Below, piece after piece: positions 5,392 to 5,952 of a stretch of 5,952 nt of DNA. The notes beneath the pieces were generated by a model. That model saw only the letters and a list, made by a program, of their open reading frames with translations. It made no database searches and was not told the origin of the DNA. The stretch spans positions 1 through 5,952 of the forward strand of contig JAUWJP010000115.1 of NCBI GenBank assembly GCA_030607635.1, given 5' to 3'. This DNA is from Candidatus Aminicenantota bacterium. Its GTDB lineage: Bacteria; Acidobacteriota; Aminicenantia; Aminicenantales; Aminicenantaceae. The position numbers were made by a program, and so were the translations under genes. The first letter of the stretch is position 1. Each line of letters starts with the position of its first letter.

Positions 5392-5397
5392 TATAAT
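5392..5397 (+). promoter_or_regulatory. -10 box for the M20 peptidase gene
   Basis: A perfect TATAAT lies 20 bases before the ATG at 5418. The expected -35 window (about 5368-5375) shows no TTGACA-like sequence and overlaps the small hairpin. Initiation near 5404 would give a leader of about 14 bases with the ribosome site at 5407-5412. Confidence 0.4.
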
Positions 5398-5406
5398 CGC
5401 AGAAAG

Positions 5407-5412
5407 AAGGAG
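5407..5412 (+). promoter_or_regulatory. Shine-Dalgarno site of the M20 peptidase gene
   Basis: AAGGAG 5 bases before the ATG at 5418; it fixes the start of the peptidase. Confidence 0.8.
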
Positions 5413-5417
5413 AAATC

Positions 5418-5952
5418 ATGGATTTCTTTTATTACTTTAAATCTCGCCAGGGAGAGATGATCAGCCTTCTAAAAGATATAGTTGGGCGTGAATCTCCCTC
5501 TGGAGAAAAAAAAGCTGTAGATGCTTGTTCCGCTTATGTCATTGATAAGTTAAAAAAAGCAGGTGCCAAAATAACTCGCTTTCCCCAAAAAGAGTTAGGT
5601 GCATTTCATCTTGCCGAGTATCCTTCTTCTAAGCTTAAAGAAAAAAAGGGACAAATTTTAATCCTTACTCATATTGATACAGTCTGGCCTGTGGGCAAGA
5701 TTCGCAAAATGCCTTTTTATGTTTCTGAAAATAAAGTGTTCGGCCCTGGAGTCTTAGATATGAAGGCTAGCCTTGTTATGGCTATATATTCTTTCAAGGC
5801 ACTAAAAGAGCTAAATATCCAGCCTAAAAAGAAAATTGCCGTTTTCATCAATTCAGCCGAAGAGATAGGCAGTGATATATCTAACGATACCATTCGAGAC
5901 CTTTCCATAAAATCAGATTATGTGCTCTGCCTCGAGCCTTCTCTTCCAGGAG
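5418..5952 (+). CDS. M20 family zinc metallopeptidase, carboxypeptidase G2-like (3' end outside window)
   Basis: The first 178 residues are visible; the gene runs off the right edge. The pattern is that of the M20 di-zinc peptidases closest to carboxypeptidase G2. THIDTVWPVG (84-93) gives zinc ligand H85 and D87. FGPGVLDMKASLVMA (108-122) gives the bridging ligand D114. FINSAEEIGSD (143-153) gives the catalytic base E148 and ligand E149. CLEPS (171-175) gives ligand E173. These correspond to H112, D114, D141, E175, E176 and E200 of the Pseudomonas enzyme; the last histidine ligand would lie outside the window. Family members cleave C-terminal glutamate or other amino acids from peptides or acylated substrates; the exact substrate is unknown. 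There is no signal peptide, unlike the exported Pseudomonas enzyme, so a cytoplasmic role is expected. It has its own ribosome site and -10 box, and is separated from DUF362 by repeat copy 2. Confidence 0.9.
   Translation, partial: MDFFYYFKSRQGEMISLLKDIVGRESPSGEKKAVDACSAYVIDKLKKAGAKITRFPQKELGAFHLAEYPSSKLKEKKGQILILTHIDTVWPVGKIRKMPFYVSENKVFGPGVLDMKASLVMAIYSFKALKELNIQPKKKIAVFINSAEEIGSDISNDTIRDLSIKSDYVLCLEPSLPG

Overview
The window reads as chromosomal DNA of an anaerobic, AT-leaning bacterium. This is inferred from two predicted double-[4Fe-4S] proteins, standard Shine-Dalgarno sites (AAGGAGG, AAGGAG), sigma70-like promoters, and Sec and Tat signal peptides. The mix of genes (reductive-dehalogenase-like membrane protein, DUF362 Fe-S protein, secreted transglutaminase-like protein, Tat-exported class V aminotransferase-like protein) would fit an uncultured sediment or subsurface lineage. 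No sequence here fixes the phylum. I see no rRNA, tRNA, CRISPR array or transposase gene.

Layout. 1-448 (minus): 5' part of a Tat-signal-bearing PLP aminotransferase class V / isopenicillin-N-epimerase-like gene, cut by the left edge. 449-612: divergent promoter region with a recognisable promoter for each side. 613-2238 (plus): exported protein with five propeller-type repeats spaced at exactly 41 residues, a linker domain and a transglutaminase-like domain with a complete Cys-His-Asp triad. 2271-3617 (minus): RdhA-like iron-sulfur protein with three N-terminal membrane helices, convergent with the previous gene. 3618-3970: a 353-base divergent intergenic region holding repeat copy 1. 3971-5149 (plus): DUF362 protein with a C-terminal two-cluster ferredoxin domain. 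5150-5417: repeat copy 2 and a second small hairpin. 5418-5952 (plus): N-terminal part of an M20 zinc metallopeptidase of the carboxypeptidase G2 type, cut by the right edge.

The genes alternate in strand (-,+,-,+,+) and most have their own promoter-like signal, so this is not one operon. The two Fe-S proteins, RdhA-like and DUF362, are transcribed divergently and may be functionally linked, but this is only an inference from position.

The most notable structure is a pair of direct repeats (3698-3922 and 5160-5343) bracketing the DUF362 gene. Each carries a perfect long inverted repeat and a terminator-like hairpin. The two copies differ by a paired, compensatory change in the inverted-repeat arms, as expected for an element whose folding is maintained. 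The other item worth attention is the RdhA-like protein, which has its own membrane anchor and no Tat signal, with a predicted cytoplasmic catalytic domain.
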